Shown here: piece by piece, positions 45,000 to 54,320 of the stretch
Numbering within the stretch: position 1 is the first letter of the stretch
Layout: each line of letters starts with the position of its first letter
Origin: Knoellia sinensis KCTC 19936
Lineage (GTDB): Bacteria > Actinomycetota > Actinomycetes > Actinomycetales > Dermatophilaceae
Reading direction: 5' to 3'
DNA length: 64,000 nucleotides
Assembly: GCF_000768705.1 (NCBI RefSeq)
Contig: NZ_AVPJ01000012.1
Span: 42,467 to 106,466 of the forward strand
Translations under genes and position numbers: made by a program
The notes under the pieces: generated by a model
Databases searched by the model: none
The model's input: only the letters and a program-made list of their open reading frames with translations
Told to the model about the DNA's origin: nothing

Positions 45000-46524
45000 C
45001 GCAGGCGATCTGGCTCCGGCCGTCGCCCCTGTCACCCGGAACGCGTCGTGGGCAGGGGCCGACCATGCCCGCACCGCGTTGCTCATCGCGGCGTTTGGCC
45101 TCCTCGTCGCCCTAGGGCTGAGCCTCCCGAACGCCGCCTCCCCCAACCTCGGCGAGCGCGGCTGGGCGCCCGGCACTCTCCTCCCGATCGCGCTGGGACC
45201 GGGAGCGGTCACGGCGGCGATGTGGACGGCATACACGCTTGGCGCGATCGCAATCCTGATCGCGCTCCGCAGGCCAGAACGCGAGCTGCCCCGCGCCGCC
45301 GTCGCCGTCCTCGCTGTCGGCGCGGCGCTCTCGGCACCCTTCGGGTCGGGCGACCACCTGAGCTATGCGGCCTATGGGCGCATCCTCGCCCAAGGGGGCA
45401 ACCCGTGGCTCGTGTCGCCGATCGACTGGCGCGGTGACAGCGATCCCGTGGTGTCCGCCGTCGAGGCGCCGTGGCGTGAGGAGCCCAGTGTCTACGGGCC
45501 GTTCGCGACGCTCCTCCACGGGCTCACCTCGCTGGGCGGCGGCGACAACGTGCGTCAGACCGTGTGGCTGTGGCAGCTCCTCGTCATCGCCGCGTGGCTC
45601 GCGATCCGCTGGTTGCTGCGCCGGATCCTGCCCGGACAACGCGGCCGGATCGACGTCCTCTGGACCGCGAACCCGCTCGTCTTCTCGGTCGGCGTCCTCG
45701 GTGCGCACGTCGACCTCGTCGCGACGGCTCTCGTCGTCGCGGCCGTCTGGGCGATCCACCGGTATGCCGGACTGCCCGGTGCCGCACTCGCCGGCACCTT
45801 CGCGGCGCTCGCGCTGTCGTCGAAGTTCACGTATGCCGTCGTCCTCCTCGCGATCCTCCTCGCCATCCGTGGTCGTCGGTTCGCGCGTGGCGGCGTCATG
45901 TTCGGAGCGGCGGCGCTGGTGGCGGGTGGTCTGCACCTGTGGGCCGGTCCGAACGTCTATGACCAGGTCGAACGGTCCGCGAGAGCGGTGTCCCTTGCCA
46001 CGCCGTGGCGGTGGTTGCTCGAGGCGGTCGGTGGAGGGCAGGACGTGCGCACCCTCATCTCGGTGCTCGCGGCGCTCACCGCGATCGTCTTCGCGATCTG
46101 CCTGACCCGCCTCACCCGCGCTTCCGTTGCGTCAGGGTCAACGGCTGCACGGGCGACCGTTGACGCTGACGCAAGGGTGGGGGAGCGGGCGCTGCTGTGG
46201 CTCGCGGTGCTCACCGGCGCCTATGCCCTGGCGGCGTCCTACACGCTGCCCTGGTACGACGTCGTCGTCTGGGCGGCCCTGCCGGCCGTCGCCGTCGGCC
46301 TCGACGTCGTCGTGCCGATTCTGCTGGCGCGCCTGTGGGTCATGGCGTGCGCCTACACGCCGGGTCGGGTGCTCGGGATGACACCGGAGGTGCAGGACCT
46401 CACGATGGCGGTCCGGACGAGACTTGCCCCGGTCGTCCTGGCACTGGTCTGGATCTGGCTCGTCACGCGCGCCGTGCGCGCCGCGTCCCTGCGACGGACC
46501 GCAGGTCCTCCTCGAGGTTCCTGA
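44971..46524 (+). CDS. GT-C family membrane glycosyltransferase, MptA/B-like alpha-mannosyltransferase
   Basis: The protein has about 517 residues with about 12 hydrophobic segments. Its first external loop holds GSGDHLSYAAYGRILAQGGN and EEPSVYGPFATLLHGL, with the Asp/Tyr and Pro features of polyprenol-phosphomannose-dependent mannosyltransferases (MptA/B type). These build lipomannan and lipoarabinomannan outside the membrane. The start is uncertain: GTG 44971 is in frame, and a start at 44902 would overlap the GT2 gene by 98 bases. The 3' end overlaps the convergent gene by 62 bases. Confidence 0.8.
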   Translation: MHPVSHNGSDAGDLAPAVAPVTRNASWAGADHARTALLIAAFGLLVALGLSLPNAASPNLGERGWAPGTLLPIALGPGAVTAAMWTAYTLGAIAILIALRRPERELPRAAVAVLAVGAALSAPFGSGDHLSYAAYGRILAQGGNPWLVSPIDWRGDSDPVVSAVEAPWREEPSVYGPFATLLHGLTSLGGGDNVRQTVWLWQLLVIAAWLAIRWLLRRILPGQRGRIDVLWTANPLVFSVGVLGAHVDLVATALVVAAVWAIHRYAGLPGAALAGTFAALALSSKFTYAVVLLAILLAIRGRRFARGGVMFGAAALVAGGLHLWAGPNVYDQVERSARAVSLATPWRWLLEAVGGGQDVRTLISVLAALTAIVFAICLTRLTRASVASGSTAARATVDADARVGERALLWLAVLTGAYALAASYTLPWYDVVVWAALPAVAVGLDVVVPILLARLWVMACAYTPGRVLGMTPEVQDLTMAVRTRLAPVVLALVWIWLVTRAVRAASLRRTAGPPRGS

Positions 46525-48658
46525 CGACGACGCTCACGATGAGTGGCACCGCCACCGTCGCGCCGACCGCGGGGATCGCCGTGCCGGAGTCGTTGATGAG
46601 GAAGCCGATCGTCAGCGTGATGACCAGGGCGATGAGGCCGGCACGCAGCGTGGGCGCCTTCTCGAACGACTTCGCGAGTCCCTTCGAGCCCCACGACGTC
46701 GGCCGTGCGAGGACGTAGATGACGAAGAGGAGCGCTGCCGGCACGAGCAGGGTCAGGGGAGCGTTGCCCAGCAGGATGCTGATGTTCTGCTGACCCTTGC
46801 GGACGACGATGTCGAGGGCGTTGCCGTCGATGATCGCCTGGATGAAGCGGCCCAGGTGGCTGCGGTTGTCCGGTGCCCGCAGGAAGTCGAGGAGGGCGAC
46901 GACGAAGAAGAGTCCGACCGACCCGAGGCCGATGAGCCCGACCCGCTGCCACGTCATCCGGATCCCGAGGATCGAGAGGATGAGATAGGTGATGCCGGGG
47001 ATGTAGGCGGGGGGTCCGCCGCCATCGGCGCCCCAGAACGGTGCCCCGTCGACGATGACCGTTCCCACGGCGATCACGATGACCGCCAGCGCCGCGATGC
47101 GATCCCGACCCGCCCGCACGAGATAGCTCGACACCGCCGTGGCGAGGAGGATCGACGACGTCGCGAACAGTGCGAATGTCACGTTGCCCATGCCATAGAA
47201 GCGCCCGGCCACGACGGGCTGGAGGCCCATGAGCGACGACAGCTGCAGGCGTGATCCCGTGATCACGTCACCCGCCAGCACGGCGACGGTCACGCCCGCG
47301 ACGAAGGCGAGCGGTCCGAGAGCCGAGCGGGCCCACGGGCCGCGCAGCGCGGCATACGCGATGGCAGCGACGAAGATGCCGACGGCGCCGACGATCGAGA
47401 TCATCGGGATGGGGAAGCGCCACCAGGGGATGAGGTTCGCGAGGAACGTCGACGCGGGCACCGACGCGGCGGCGACGGCGACGACGCGCACGATCCCGAG
47501 GACCTTGCGGCGGGTGTCGGGGCCGCCGATCTTGCCCTTCCACACGAGGAAGACGAGCAGGTAGATCACGAGCTGGCCGTAGGCGAACGTGTTGAAGAAC
47601 GGCGGCACGAGGCTGTGGACCTCGTGGCTCGCGAGGTCGTAGTCGACGAGCGCCTGCAGGCGGTCCTCGGCGCGCGCCTCGGAGTTGTCCGGGGCCGGAT
47701 CGAAGGTCATCCGGGTGCCGCCGAGGCCGGTCGGGGGCTCGATGCCGGTGATCGCCATGAGGGTCGCCGGGACGTCCTGCGCCTGGACGAGGCCGGGCTG
47801 TCGGGTCGACTGGGCGTTGAGGCGGCCCGAGCCGAAGTTCGGGCCACGCGCGACGGCCAGGCGCAGGCGCTCGGTGACGCCGGCGTCGGAGAGGCTGGCG
47901 ACGATGAAGTCCGCGCCACCGGGAGCGGCGTTGATGACGTCCCCGATCCGCTTGTCGATGGCCGCAATCTGCTCGGTCCGGGAGCCGCCCTCGACCGTCT
48001 CGCCCGCGGCGACGTCAGCGGGGTCGCGCACGCTGCCGACGTCGACGATCGTCACCGGGCAGGTGTTGAGGTCGACCAGGAGCGTCTCGTCCGAATAGGG
48101 CGAGTAGCGGTCCGCTGTCCCCTCCGGCATCGCCGCGGCGATGGCCGCGCCCGGCCCGACCGGCTTGATGCACGTGTCCGACTTCGCGGCGGCCTCGCCG
48201 AGAAGTCCCAACTTGGCGTCGAACTGGCGCGATGCCGCAGCCTTTTGGTACTCCTCCCAACGCGGGATGACACCGCCCGCAGGCTCCTCGATCGGGTCGC
48301 ACGGGCGCTGCTGGACCGGCCCGGTGCCCGCTCGTGGGGCCGCGGCACGGTTGGCCGCCGAGACCCCGAGCCACCCGTCGAGAGGGCAGGTGTTGGTGTC
48401 GACGGAGCGGATCGACATGGCCGCACTCGAGCCGTCGCGCAGGAGCTGCCAGAGGTTGGGGGTGCCCTTGGCGGACACGTCGGTCCAGGTGATGCCACCG
48501 GTTCCGATGAGGACGGTGGCGCCGAACGGCTCCGGAGCCGCGGAGGCCGGAGCCGCGGTGGTGACGGGCGTGGCGGCCGACGCGGGAGCCGTCGCGACGC
48601 TCAGCCCGAGCACCGTGGCTAGGGCGAGCAGCAGGGCGGCGAAGGTTCGGCGAAGCAC
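46463..48658 (-). CDS. Secreted/membrane alkaline-phosphatase-like protein with about ten C-terminal membrane segments
   Basis: The 731-residue protein has a signal peptide (MLRRTFAALLLALATVLGLS), an extracytoplasmic alkaline-phosphatase-superfamily-like domain (about 45-360, GTGGITWTDVSAKGTPNLWQ, SIRSVDTNTCPLDGWLGVSA, FIVASLSDAG) and a long polytopic region (about 370-715). The order is like conserved actinobacterial proteins of unknown role. The catalytic residues are not fully evident. With the surrounding glycosyltransferases, it could modify phospho-linked envelope sugars. Confidence 0.78.
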   Translation of the reverse strand: MLRRTFAALLLALATVLGLSVATAPASAATPVTTAAPASAAPEPFGATVLIGTGGITWTDVSAKGTPNLWQLLRDGSSAAMSIRSVDTNTCPLDGWLGVSAANRAAAPRAGTGPVQQRPCDPIEEPAGGVIPRWEEYQKAAASRQFDAKLGLLGEAAAKSDTCIKPVGPGAAIAAAMPEGTADRYSPYSDETLLVDLNTCPVTIVDVGSVRDPADVAAGETVEGGSRTEQIAAIDKRIGDVINAAPGGADFIVASLSDAGVTERLRLAVARGPNFGSGRLNAQSTRQPGLVQAQDVPATLMAITGIEPPTGLGGTRMTFDPAPDNSEARAEDRLQALVDYDLASHEVHSLVPPFFNTFAYGQLVIYLLVFLVWKGKIGGPDTRRKVLGIVRVVAVAAASVPASTFLANLIPWWRFPIPMISIVGAVGIFVAAIAYAALRGPWARSALGPLAFVAGVTVAVLAGDVITGSRLQLSSLMGLQPVVAGRFYGMGNVTFALFATSSILLATAVSSYLVRAGRDRIAALAVIVIAVGTVIVDGAPFWGADGGGPPAYIPGITYLILSILGIRMTWQRVGLIGLGSVGLFFVVALLDFLRAPDNRSHLGRFIQAIIDGNALDIVVRKGQQNISILLGNAPLTLLVPAALLFVIYVLARPTSWGSKGLAKSFEKAPTLRAGLIALVITLTIGFLINDSGTAIPAVGATVAVPLIVSVVVRNLEEDLRSVAGTRRARRA

Positions 48659-48755
48659 ATCAGGATCCTAAGGGGGCGGGTTCGATCGGCCCTGAAGCGG
48701 ACGTGAGGGGCATGTGGAGAACGTGTGTGAACGGCATACAGGGAACAATGGCCCG

Positions 48756-50057
48756 GTGACCACGACGCAACCGCAGGCTCGGCGCCGACCGCCAGCGTCG
48801 AAGTGGCAATGGCCGCTCGCGGTCGCGGTCATCGCACTCGCGGCCGTTCCGGTCGTCCTGCGCTACCTGGTGTTCTGGCCGCTCGACCAGTGGCAGGTCG
48901 ACGTCGAGGTCTACCGCGAGGCCGGCGTCTCGATCATGACCGGGCGGCCGATCTATGCCGCGATGACCGAGGCGCCGCAGCTGCTGCCGTTCACCTATCC
49001 GCCGTTCGCGGCGATCCTCGCGATCCCGCTGGCGTGGGTGCCGTTCGGGGTGGCCGGCTGGCTCTGGACCGCCGCCCAGGTCGCGGCGACCGCCGCGATC
49101 GTCTGGTATGCCGGGTGGCGGCTCATCCATCGAGCCGGACCATGGGTGCCCCTCGCGTTGGCGGCGCTGGTCGCGCCGATGCTGTGGTTGCACCCGGTGT
49201 CGGACGGGATCCGGTTCGGGCAGGTCAACGCCTTCATGGTGCTGGCATGCCTCATGGACCTGCGACGCCCCCGACCCGGGTTGCTCAAGTGGGTGCCCCC
49301 GGGGGTGCTCGTCGGGCTCGCGATGTCGATCAAGCTCACGCCCGGGGTGTTCGTCGTGCACTACCTCGTGAACCGGCGCTGGCGCGAGGCGGCGACGGCG
49401 GTCGGGACGGCGGTCGGCGTGACGCTCGGCTCGTGGGTGCTGCTGCCGGAGGCGTCGTTCGCGTTCTGGGGTGGGGCGTTGCAGGACCCGGCGCGGCTGG
49501 GGCCGAACTTCGGCACGTCGAACCAGTCGATGCGCGGGTTCCTCCTGCGTGTGGGACCGGAAGGCCTGGCGGGGACGGCGATCTGGCTCGTGCTCGTGGC
49601 GATCGTGGGGTGGTTCGGGTTCCGGCTGGCGCGGCAGATGTGGCTGCGCGACGACTCGATCGGTGAGGTGGCGGTCGTGGGCCTGCTGGCCTGCCTGCTC
49701 TCGCCGGTGGCGTGGATCCACCACTACCACTGGATCGTCGTCGTGATCTTCGCTCTGTTGGGGGCGCGGCCGTGGCAACGCTCGGTCGGCGCAGCTGGGA
49801 CTTCCACGTGGCGCTCGCGCCGGCTCGTGGCCGGGGTGGTCGTCGCGGTGTGGTTCCTGTGCCGGATGCCGTGGTGGGGCATCTCGTATCTCAACCATCC
49901 CGAGTGGCCCGAACTGCCGGGGCGGATCCTGCAGAACGCCGACGTGGCGGGCGGGTTGGTGGCGCTGGGGCTCCTCTGGTGGGTCAACCGGGACGAACCC
50001 GACGATGTGTCTTCCTCAGATTCTTCCTTTCTTCCTTACAAGGTGGAATCCGCGTAG
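48756..50057 (+). CDS. GT87 family (DUF2029) membrane glycosyltransferase
   Basis: The 433-residue protein has about ten hydrophobic segments. DVEVYREAGVSIMTGRPIYA, LLPFTYPPFAAILAIPLAW and GIRFGQVNAFMVLACLMDL are typical of GT87/DUF2029 polyprenol-phosphate-mannose transferases such as PimE. The GTG at 48756 is a likely start. A short Ser-rich C-terminal tail (DDVSSSDSSFLPYK) lies in a T-rich stretch that also serves as the vapB promoter region. Confidence 0.82.
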   Translation: MTTTQPQARRRPPASKWQWPLAVAVIALAAVPVVLRYLVFWPLDQWQVDVEVYREAGVSIMTGRPIYAAMTEAPQLLPFTYPPFAAILAIPLAWVPFGVAGWLWTAAQVAATAAIVWYAGWRLIHRAGPWVPLALAALVAPMLWLHPVSDGIRFGQVNAFMVLACLMDLRRPRPGLLKWVPPGVLVGLAMSIKLTPGVFVVHYLVNRRWREAATAVGTAVGVTLGSWVLLPEASFAFWGGALQDPARLGPNFGTSNQSMRGFLLRVGPEGLAGTAIWLVLVAIVGWFGFRLARQMWLRDDSIGEVAVVGLLACLLSPVAWIHHYHWIVVVIFALLGARPWQRSVGAAGTSTWRSRRLVAGVVVAVWFLCRMPWWGISYLNHPEWPELPGRILQNADVAGGLVALGLLWWVNRDEPDDVSSSDSSFLPYKVESA

Positions 50058-50066
50058 CCTGAGGAT

Positions 50067-50318
50067 ATGGCCCTCAACATCAAGGACCCGGAGACGGACC
50101 GCCTCGCCCGCGAACTTGCTCAGGCCACCGGCGAGTCGATCACCGTGGCGGCGCGACGCGCGATCGAGGAGCGCCTCGAGCGAGTTCGCCACCAGACTCG
50201 GGCGGCTCGTCGCTCCGTGGGGGAGGAGATCATTGCTCGGGGCCGGGCCCGCCCCATCCTCGACGAGCGACCTGTGGATGAAATCCTGGGATACGACGAG
50301 AACGGTCTACCTTCCTGA
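50067..50318 (+). CDS. vapB: VapB-type antitoxin
   Basis: The 83-residue protein begins ALNIKDPETDRLARELAQAT, a Rv0623-like antitoxin domain (RHH-type DNA binding), and has a C-terminal toxin-binding tail (GRARPILDERPVDEILGYDE). It neutralises the VapC toxin and, with it, represses the operon. GAGG precedes the ATG by two bases. Three bases separate its stop from the vapC start. Confidence 0.9.
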   Translation: MALNIKDPETDRLARELAQATGESITVAARRAIEERLERVRHQTRAARRSVGEEIIARGRARPILDERPVDEILGYDENGLPS

Positions 50319-50320
50319 GC

Positions 50321-50716
50321 ATGGTCATCGACAGTTCCGCGCTCGTCGCGATAGTCCTGGGGGAGCCAGAAGCAGAGGTCTACCTCGACTCCATCGTGAC
50401 GGCGGGCGAACCCCTGGTCATGTCGACCGTCACGCTGGTCGAATCGACGATGGTCCTGGAGGCTCGCGCGGGTCAGGATGCGGCCCGCGACCTGGAGCTG
50501 TTGATGGGCGAATACGGCATCCAGGTGACGCCAAGCGGCCCGGATGACGCTGCTGTGGCCATCCGGGGCTGGCGACGCTTCGGGAAGGGCCGTCATCCGG
50601 CAGCACTGAACCTGGGGGACGTCTTCTCCTACGCGCTCGCCATCAGCCGAGGCGATTCGCTCCTGTTCAAAGGTGACGATTTCGCTCGGACCGACGTGCG
50701 GAATGCCCTGGCCTGA
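50321..50716 (+). CDS. vapC: VapC-type PIN-domain ribonuclease toxin
   Basis: The 131-residue PIN protein has the acidic residues expected: Asp4 (MVIDSSALVAIV), Glu41 (TLVESTMVLEA), Asp in LNLGDVFSYALA and Asp in FKGDDFARTD. It cleaves RNA in a Mg-dependent way. It is co-transcribed with vapB. The pair sits between envelope genes and a convergent transporter gene with no other mobile-element signs. Confidence 0.92.
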   Translation: MVIDSSALVAIVLGEPEAEVYLDSIVTAGEPLVMSTVTLVESTMVLEARAGQDAARDLELLMGEYGIQVTPSGPDDAAVAIRGWRRFGKGRHPAALNLGDVFSYALAISRGDSLLFKGDDFARTDVRNALA

Positions 50717-50783
50717 GGGGTCCGACTCCTCACCCGGCCCGGGTCGAGCCGGGACTCGGCGGGGCAGAACTCAGCGACCGGGC

Positions 50784-51410
50784 TCAGATGACGCCGAAGA
50801 TCTGCAGGGCGCTCACCGTCGCGAGGATGAGGCACACGACACCGCCGATGCGCCGGATTGTCGACAGGTGGATGCGCTGCAGCAGCGTCCGGCCGAGCAG
50901 GGCCGCCACACCCGACACGGCGGCCAGTGCGAGGAACGCCCCGATGAACACCGACACCGGGTCGTCGAAGCGCAGCACCATCGACGCCGTGAGGATCTGC
51001 GAGAGGTCGCCCCACTCGGCGAGGAAGAGCACTGTGAACGAGAAGGTGATGATCTTCCAGCCCGCGAGGTGCTTGGCGGACGCGGACTCGGACTTCTCAC
51101 CGAACTCCTCCTCGGTCTCCGCCTCCTCCGCGTCGGCCTTGCTCGCCCCGCGGAGCAGGATGATGCCGCCGATGAGGAAGAGCACGGCCGCGACGATCTC
51201 GATCGGACGCTTCGGCAGTTGGGCGAGGACTCCACCGATGGCGACAGCCACCAGCGTCTGCACGAAGAACGCCGCCACGACACCAAGCCAGACGAGCAGC
51301 GGCCGGAACCGCGTGGACATCACGAGCGTCGCGATGAAGGTCTTGTCGGGGAGTTCGACGACGAAGATCGTGCCGAAGACGATGGCGATGGTGACGAAGT
51401 CGATGCCCAT
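50784..51410 (-). CDS. TMEM165/GDT1 family cation transporter
   Basis: The 208-residue protein has six hydrophobic segments and two family motifs, VVELPDKTFIATL in the first half and FLAEWGDLSQILTA in the second. The family exports Ca2+ or Mn2+ in exchange for H+. An acidic loop (AEEAETEEEFGEKSES) sits between the halves. There is no room or structure for a Mn riboswitch upstream (about 100 bases to the next start). Confidence 0.9.
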   Translation of the reverse strand: MGIDFVTIAIVFGTIFVVELPDKTFIATLVMSTRFRPLLVWLGVVAAFFVQTLVAVAIGGVLAQLPKRPIEIVAAVLFLIGGIILLRGASKADAEEAETEEEFGEKSESASAKHLAGWKIITFSFTVLFLAEWGDLSQILTASMVLRFDDPVSVFIGAFLALAAVSGVAALLGRTLLQRIHLSTIRRIGGVVCLILATVSALQIFGVI

Positions 51411-51512
51411 GATGCAGTTGATGCTACAAGTAGCCCGCGGCGCCGCCCAAAGCCGAGTCCACGGACCGGTGAGCCCGCTCGAGAGGTGGGCGGACGGCAT
51501 ACGCTGACCGTC

Positions 51513-51929
51513 ATGTTCGGGATCAGCGGAGCCGAGGTGCTCGTGCTCCTCGTCCTCGTGCCGCTCCCGATCGTCATCCTCGTGGCGCTCCTCGTCGCCG
51601 TGCTGCGCCTGCGCGCCCGCGTCCAGCACCTCGAGCGGCAGCGACCGGTCGGCGCCGGTGACCTCGAAGCCCTGCGTGCGGACATTGGTCAGGCGCTGCG
51701 ACACGTGGCGGTGGTGCGCTACGACGCGTTCGGCGACATGGGTGGGCGGCTGAGCTTCAGCGCCGCAATCGTCGACGACCGCGGTGACGGCGTGGTGCTC
51801 AGCTCGATCCACGCGCGCGGCGAGTCCCGGACCTATGCCAAGGGCATCGCCGGGGGCGGCTCCGACGCGACCCTCACCCCCGAGGAGCAGCAGGCCCTCA
51901 GCGCGGCACGAACCGGAAGGCAGCAATGA
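51513..51929 (+). CDS. DUF4446 family protein
   Basis: The 138-residue protein has one N-terminal transmembrane helix (LVLLVLVPLPIVILVALLVA), a short coiled segment and the conserved VVRYDAFGDMGGRLSFSAAI and VVLSSIHARGESRTYAKGI. It overlaps pheA by ATGA. DUF4446 has no established function. Its linkage to pheA is known in several actinobacteria from memory. Confidence 0.9.
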   Translation: MFGISGAEVLVLLVLVPLPIVILVALLVAVLRLRARVQHLERQRPVGAGDLEALRADIGQALRHVAVVRYDAFGDMGGRLSFSAAIVDDRGDGVVLSSIHARGESRTYAKGIAGGGSDATLTPEEQQALSAARTGRQQ

Positions 51930-52882
51930 CCACGACGAGCACCGCGAGTGCGCGCGCGACCCGCTACGGCTATCTCGGCCCCGAGGGCACGTTCACCCAG
52001 ATGGCCCTGCTCGCCTGGGCGGAGTCCCACGGTGGTGAGCAGACGGCATACGGATCGGTGGATTCGGCGCTGGAAGCGTTGCGGCTGGGCGAGATCGACG
52101 CGGCGATGGTGCCGATCGAGAACTCCGTCGAAGGTGGGGTGTCCGCCACGCTCGACGCGCTTGCCTCCGGTGACCCGCTGGTGGTGATCGGCGAGGTCAA
52201 CGTGCCGATCACCTTCGTGCTGGCCGCTCCCGCGGGGGTGGCGCTGGCTGACGTCCGGTCGGTCGGTACGCATTCGCACGCGTGGGCCCAGGTCCGCGGA
52301 TGGATGGACGCGAACCTGCCGCGCGCCGCCTACATCCCCACGCTCTCGACGGCCGCTGCTGCGGCGGGACTCGCCGACGGCGGGGTCGAGCAGGGCTACG
52401 ACGCCGCGGTGTGTGCCCCGATCGCGGCGGCCAACCACGGCCTTGAAGTGCTCGCCGAGAACATCGGCGACCGCTCGGAGGCGGTCACGCGTTTCGTGCT
52501 CGTCGCCCGTCCGGGGACCCTGCCGGAGCGCACTGGTGCGGACAAGACGACCGTCATGCTCTTCCAGCGCGACGACCGCGCCGGTGGACTGCTCGAACTG
52601 CTCGAGCAGTTCGCCGTCCGCGGCATCAACATGACCAGGCTCGAGTCACGCCCGACCAAGGACTCGCTGGGGTCCTACTGCTTCTCCATCGACTTCGAGG
52701 GGCACGTGCTCGACGAGCGGGTCGGCGAGGCGCTCATGGGGCTCAAGAGGGTGTGCGCGGAAGTGCGCTTCCTCGGGTCCTATCCCCGGGAGGACGGGGC
52801 GCCCGTCGAGGTCGCGCAGCACACGTCGGACGCGGACTTCGGCTCGGCTCGCGAGTGGCTCCGCTCCCTCCGCCGCCCCTGA
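51926..52882 (+). CDS. pheA: Prephenate dehydratase
   Basis: The 318-residue protein has the PDT motifs GYLGPEGTFTQMA, VPIENSVEGGVSATLD and the catalytic TRF segment (SEAVTRFVLVAR), followed by an ACT domain (LLELLEQFAVRGINMTRLES). It converts prephenate to phenylpyruvate for phenylalanine synthesis, with feedback control by the ACT domain. It starts in an ATGA overlap with the DUF4446 gene. Confidence 0.95.
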   Translation: MTTTSTASARATRYGYLGPEGTFTQMALLAWAESHGGEQTAYGSVDSALEALRLGEIDAAMVPIENSVEGGVSATLDALASGDPLVVIGEVNVPITFVLAAPAGVALADVRSVGTHSHAWAQVRGWMDANLPRAAYIPTLSTAAAAAGLADGGVEQGYDAAVCAPIAAANHGLEVLAENIGDRSEAVTRFVLVARPGTLPERTGADKTTVMLFQRDDRAGGLLELLEQFAVRGINMTRLESRPTKDSLGSYCFSIDFEGHVLDERVGEALMGLKRVCAEVRFLGSYPREDGAPVEVAQHTSDADFGSAREWLRSLRRP

Positions 52883-52896
52883 GCGTCGCCCGCCCC

Positions 52897-52933
52897 GTAC
52901 CGAACTCACCCAATTGGACGGTTGCGCACGCGA
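52897..52933 (+). repeat. Intergenic repeat family E, copy 1
   Basis: GTACCGAACTCACCCAATTG and 17 more bases recur with near-perfect identity at 52971-53007 and at 63970-63999. A CCAATTGG palindrome is at the centre. Confidence 0.9.
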
Positions 52934-52970
52934 CACCCAAACGATCCGGTATGCCGTCCGCTCACCTCGC

Positions 52971-53007
52971 GTACCGAACTCACCCAATTGGACGGTTGCG
53001 CACGCGA
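52971..53007 (+). repeat. Intergenic repeat family E, copy 2
   Basis: Identical over 37 bases to the copy 74 bases upstream, just in front of a small membrane-protein gene. A GTATGCCG octamer lies between the copies. Confidence 0.9.
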
Positions 53008-53027
53008 ACCACACCTACTCTGCTCAC

Positions 53028-53285
53028 ATGCAGCCGATGCCGCCGCTTGAGGGCGCTGTTCATCCGCCCCGAGTGGACCCGCCGACCTTCGTCGAGCGGC
53101 ACCCTCGCGCCTGGGCACTCATGTGGATCGCGATGTGGTTCGCGTCGGCTGCAGTGTCCCTGCTGAAACTGGAGCGAGACGGGTTCAGTTGGGTTGTCGC
53201 ACTGACAGCCGTCTTTGCCGCGAGCAACCTCGGCTACTGGATCGCAAGACTCGAGCGCCCCGACCCCGGCGTGAACGGCGCCTGA
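53028..53285 (+). CDS. Small membrane protein of unknown function
   Basis: The 85-residue protein has two hydrophobic helices: ALMWIAMWFASAAVSLL and WVVALTAVFAASNLGYWIA. The start is ATG 53028; the longer in-frame ORF from 52914 would translate through the repeat copies and is rejected. Function unknown. The next gene is convergent and ends three bases after this stop. Confidence 0.7.
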   Translation: MQPMPPLEGAVHPPRVDPPTFVERHPRAWALMWIAMWFASAAVSLLKLERDGFSWVVALTAVFAASNLGYWIARLERPDPGVNGA

Positions 53286-53287
53286 CG

Positions 53288-54295
53288 TCACGACTCGACG
53301 GTGGTGACCCATTCGTCGATCTCGGTCCAGTGGTCGTCCAGCCAGGTCTCGATCCCTGCGGCGTCATCGGGAATGGACCCGGCGGCATACGTGCGCGTTT
53401 GGACGAGGAACGGACGGTCCGTGAACGGGATGGCGCCCCAGATCTCCTTCGGTGTCGTCAACTGCCCGAAGCCCGCGTGCGCCACGATCATCACGTCGGC
53501 GTCGGGTCGTTCATCGAGGACCGCGATGACACCGCGGGTTTTGGGCGGCAGGACATTCCACAGTGAGATCGCCCGTCGGGCGCGCAACTCGTGTCCGGCC
53601 TCGCGCAGCCGGTCGATCAGCCGACGGCGACGCCCCTGTGAGAAGTTCTGACCCTCGGGGAAGAGCAGCAGCACGTCGTCGTCCTTGAGTCCCCGTGCCA
53701 GTTCGCGCACACCGGCGACCCGGTCATCGCCCGCCCCCGTGCGCGACGGCACGAAGTAGGAGCGCATCCGCGTCAGCAGCGCGTCCACCGTCGGATCCCA
53801 CCGAAGTGCTTCTGCGAGAACGATCTTGGGCATGCGACCGGCCGTGTGGCCGAGCAGCCAGGCCAGGGCCAGCGAGTCTCCCGGACCGGCGTGCCGAGCG
53901 AAGGCCACGAGCGGGGCCGTCTCCGAACCGAAGTGCATCCGACCGTCGAGCTTCACCTCGAAGCCAACCCACTGCTTCGCCAGGATCATCGCCCGGTTCA
54001 GCCCGGCGAGAAACACCGCCTCGTGGTCGTCCTCCCACTCCGGCCCCTCGCGGTGCGGGTTCTTGAGCGAGAGCCGCCAGGTCTCCAGGAGCATCCGCAC
54101 GTCGACCCACACGAGCCCCACGCCGAGGACACTGACACGGAACAGCCGCGCGCGCTTGTCGACGAACGAGTGGAATGCGCCCGCGACGATGACCGGAGTC
54201 GCGAGTCCCGTGATCGCGGCGGCCCCGACGGGCCACACGACGGCGAGGGCTCGTCGTGCGTACTTCGGCGGCGGGGGGATTCCGGCCAGTCCCAT
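53288..54295 (-). CDS. Lysophospholipid acyltransferase (PlsC-like)
   Basis: The 335-residue protein has two N-terminal hydrophobic segments and the acyltransferase motifs HAGPGDSL (HX4D) and LLLFPEGQNFS. These resemble 1-acyl-glycerol-phosphate acyltransferases at the membrane surface. The ATG at 54295 (MGLAGIPPPPKYARR) is preferred over 54373, which would lie in the intergenic repeat. Convergent with the small membrane protein. Confidence 0.85.
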   Translation of the reverse strand: MGLAGIPPPPKYARRALAVVWPVGAAAITGLATPVIVAGAFHSFVDKRARLFRVSVLGVGLVWVDVRMLLETWRLSLKNPHREGPEWEDDHEAVFLAGLNRAMILAKQWVGFEVKLDGRMHFGSETAPLVAFARHAGPGDSLALAWLLGHTAGRMPKIVLAEALRWDPTVDALLTRMRSYFVPSRTGAGDDRVAGVRELARGLKDDDVLLLFPEGQNFSQGRRRRLIDRLREAGHELRARRAISLWNVLPPKTRGVIAVLDERPDADVMIVAHAGFGQLTTPKEIWGAIPFTDRPFLVQTRTYAAGSIPDDAAGIETWLDDHWTEIDEWVTTVES

Positions 54296-54320
54296 GACGC
54301 GACTGTATGCCGTCCGCTCC

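Noticed and set aside
50067..50716. Genomic island or prophage around the VapBC pair
   Set aside because: No integrase, transposase, tRNA or composition break apart from a short T-rich stretch; the flanks are ordinary genes.
51411..51512. Possible Mn2+ (yybP-ykoY) riboswitch upstream of the GDT1-like gene
   Set aside because: The gap is only about 100 bases and no conserved riboswitch core is visible.
52914..53027. N-terminal extension of the small membrane protein
   Set aside because: The extension would be translated from the repeat copies; ATG 53028 gives a compact two-helix protein.
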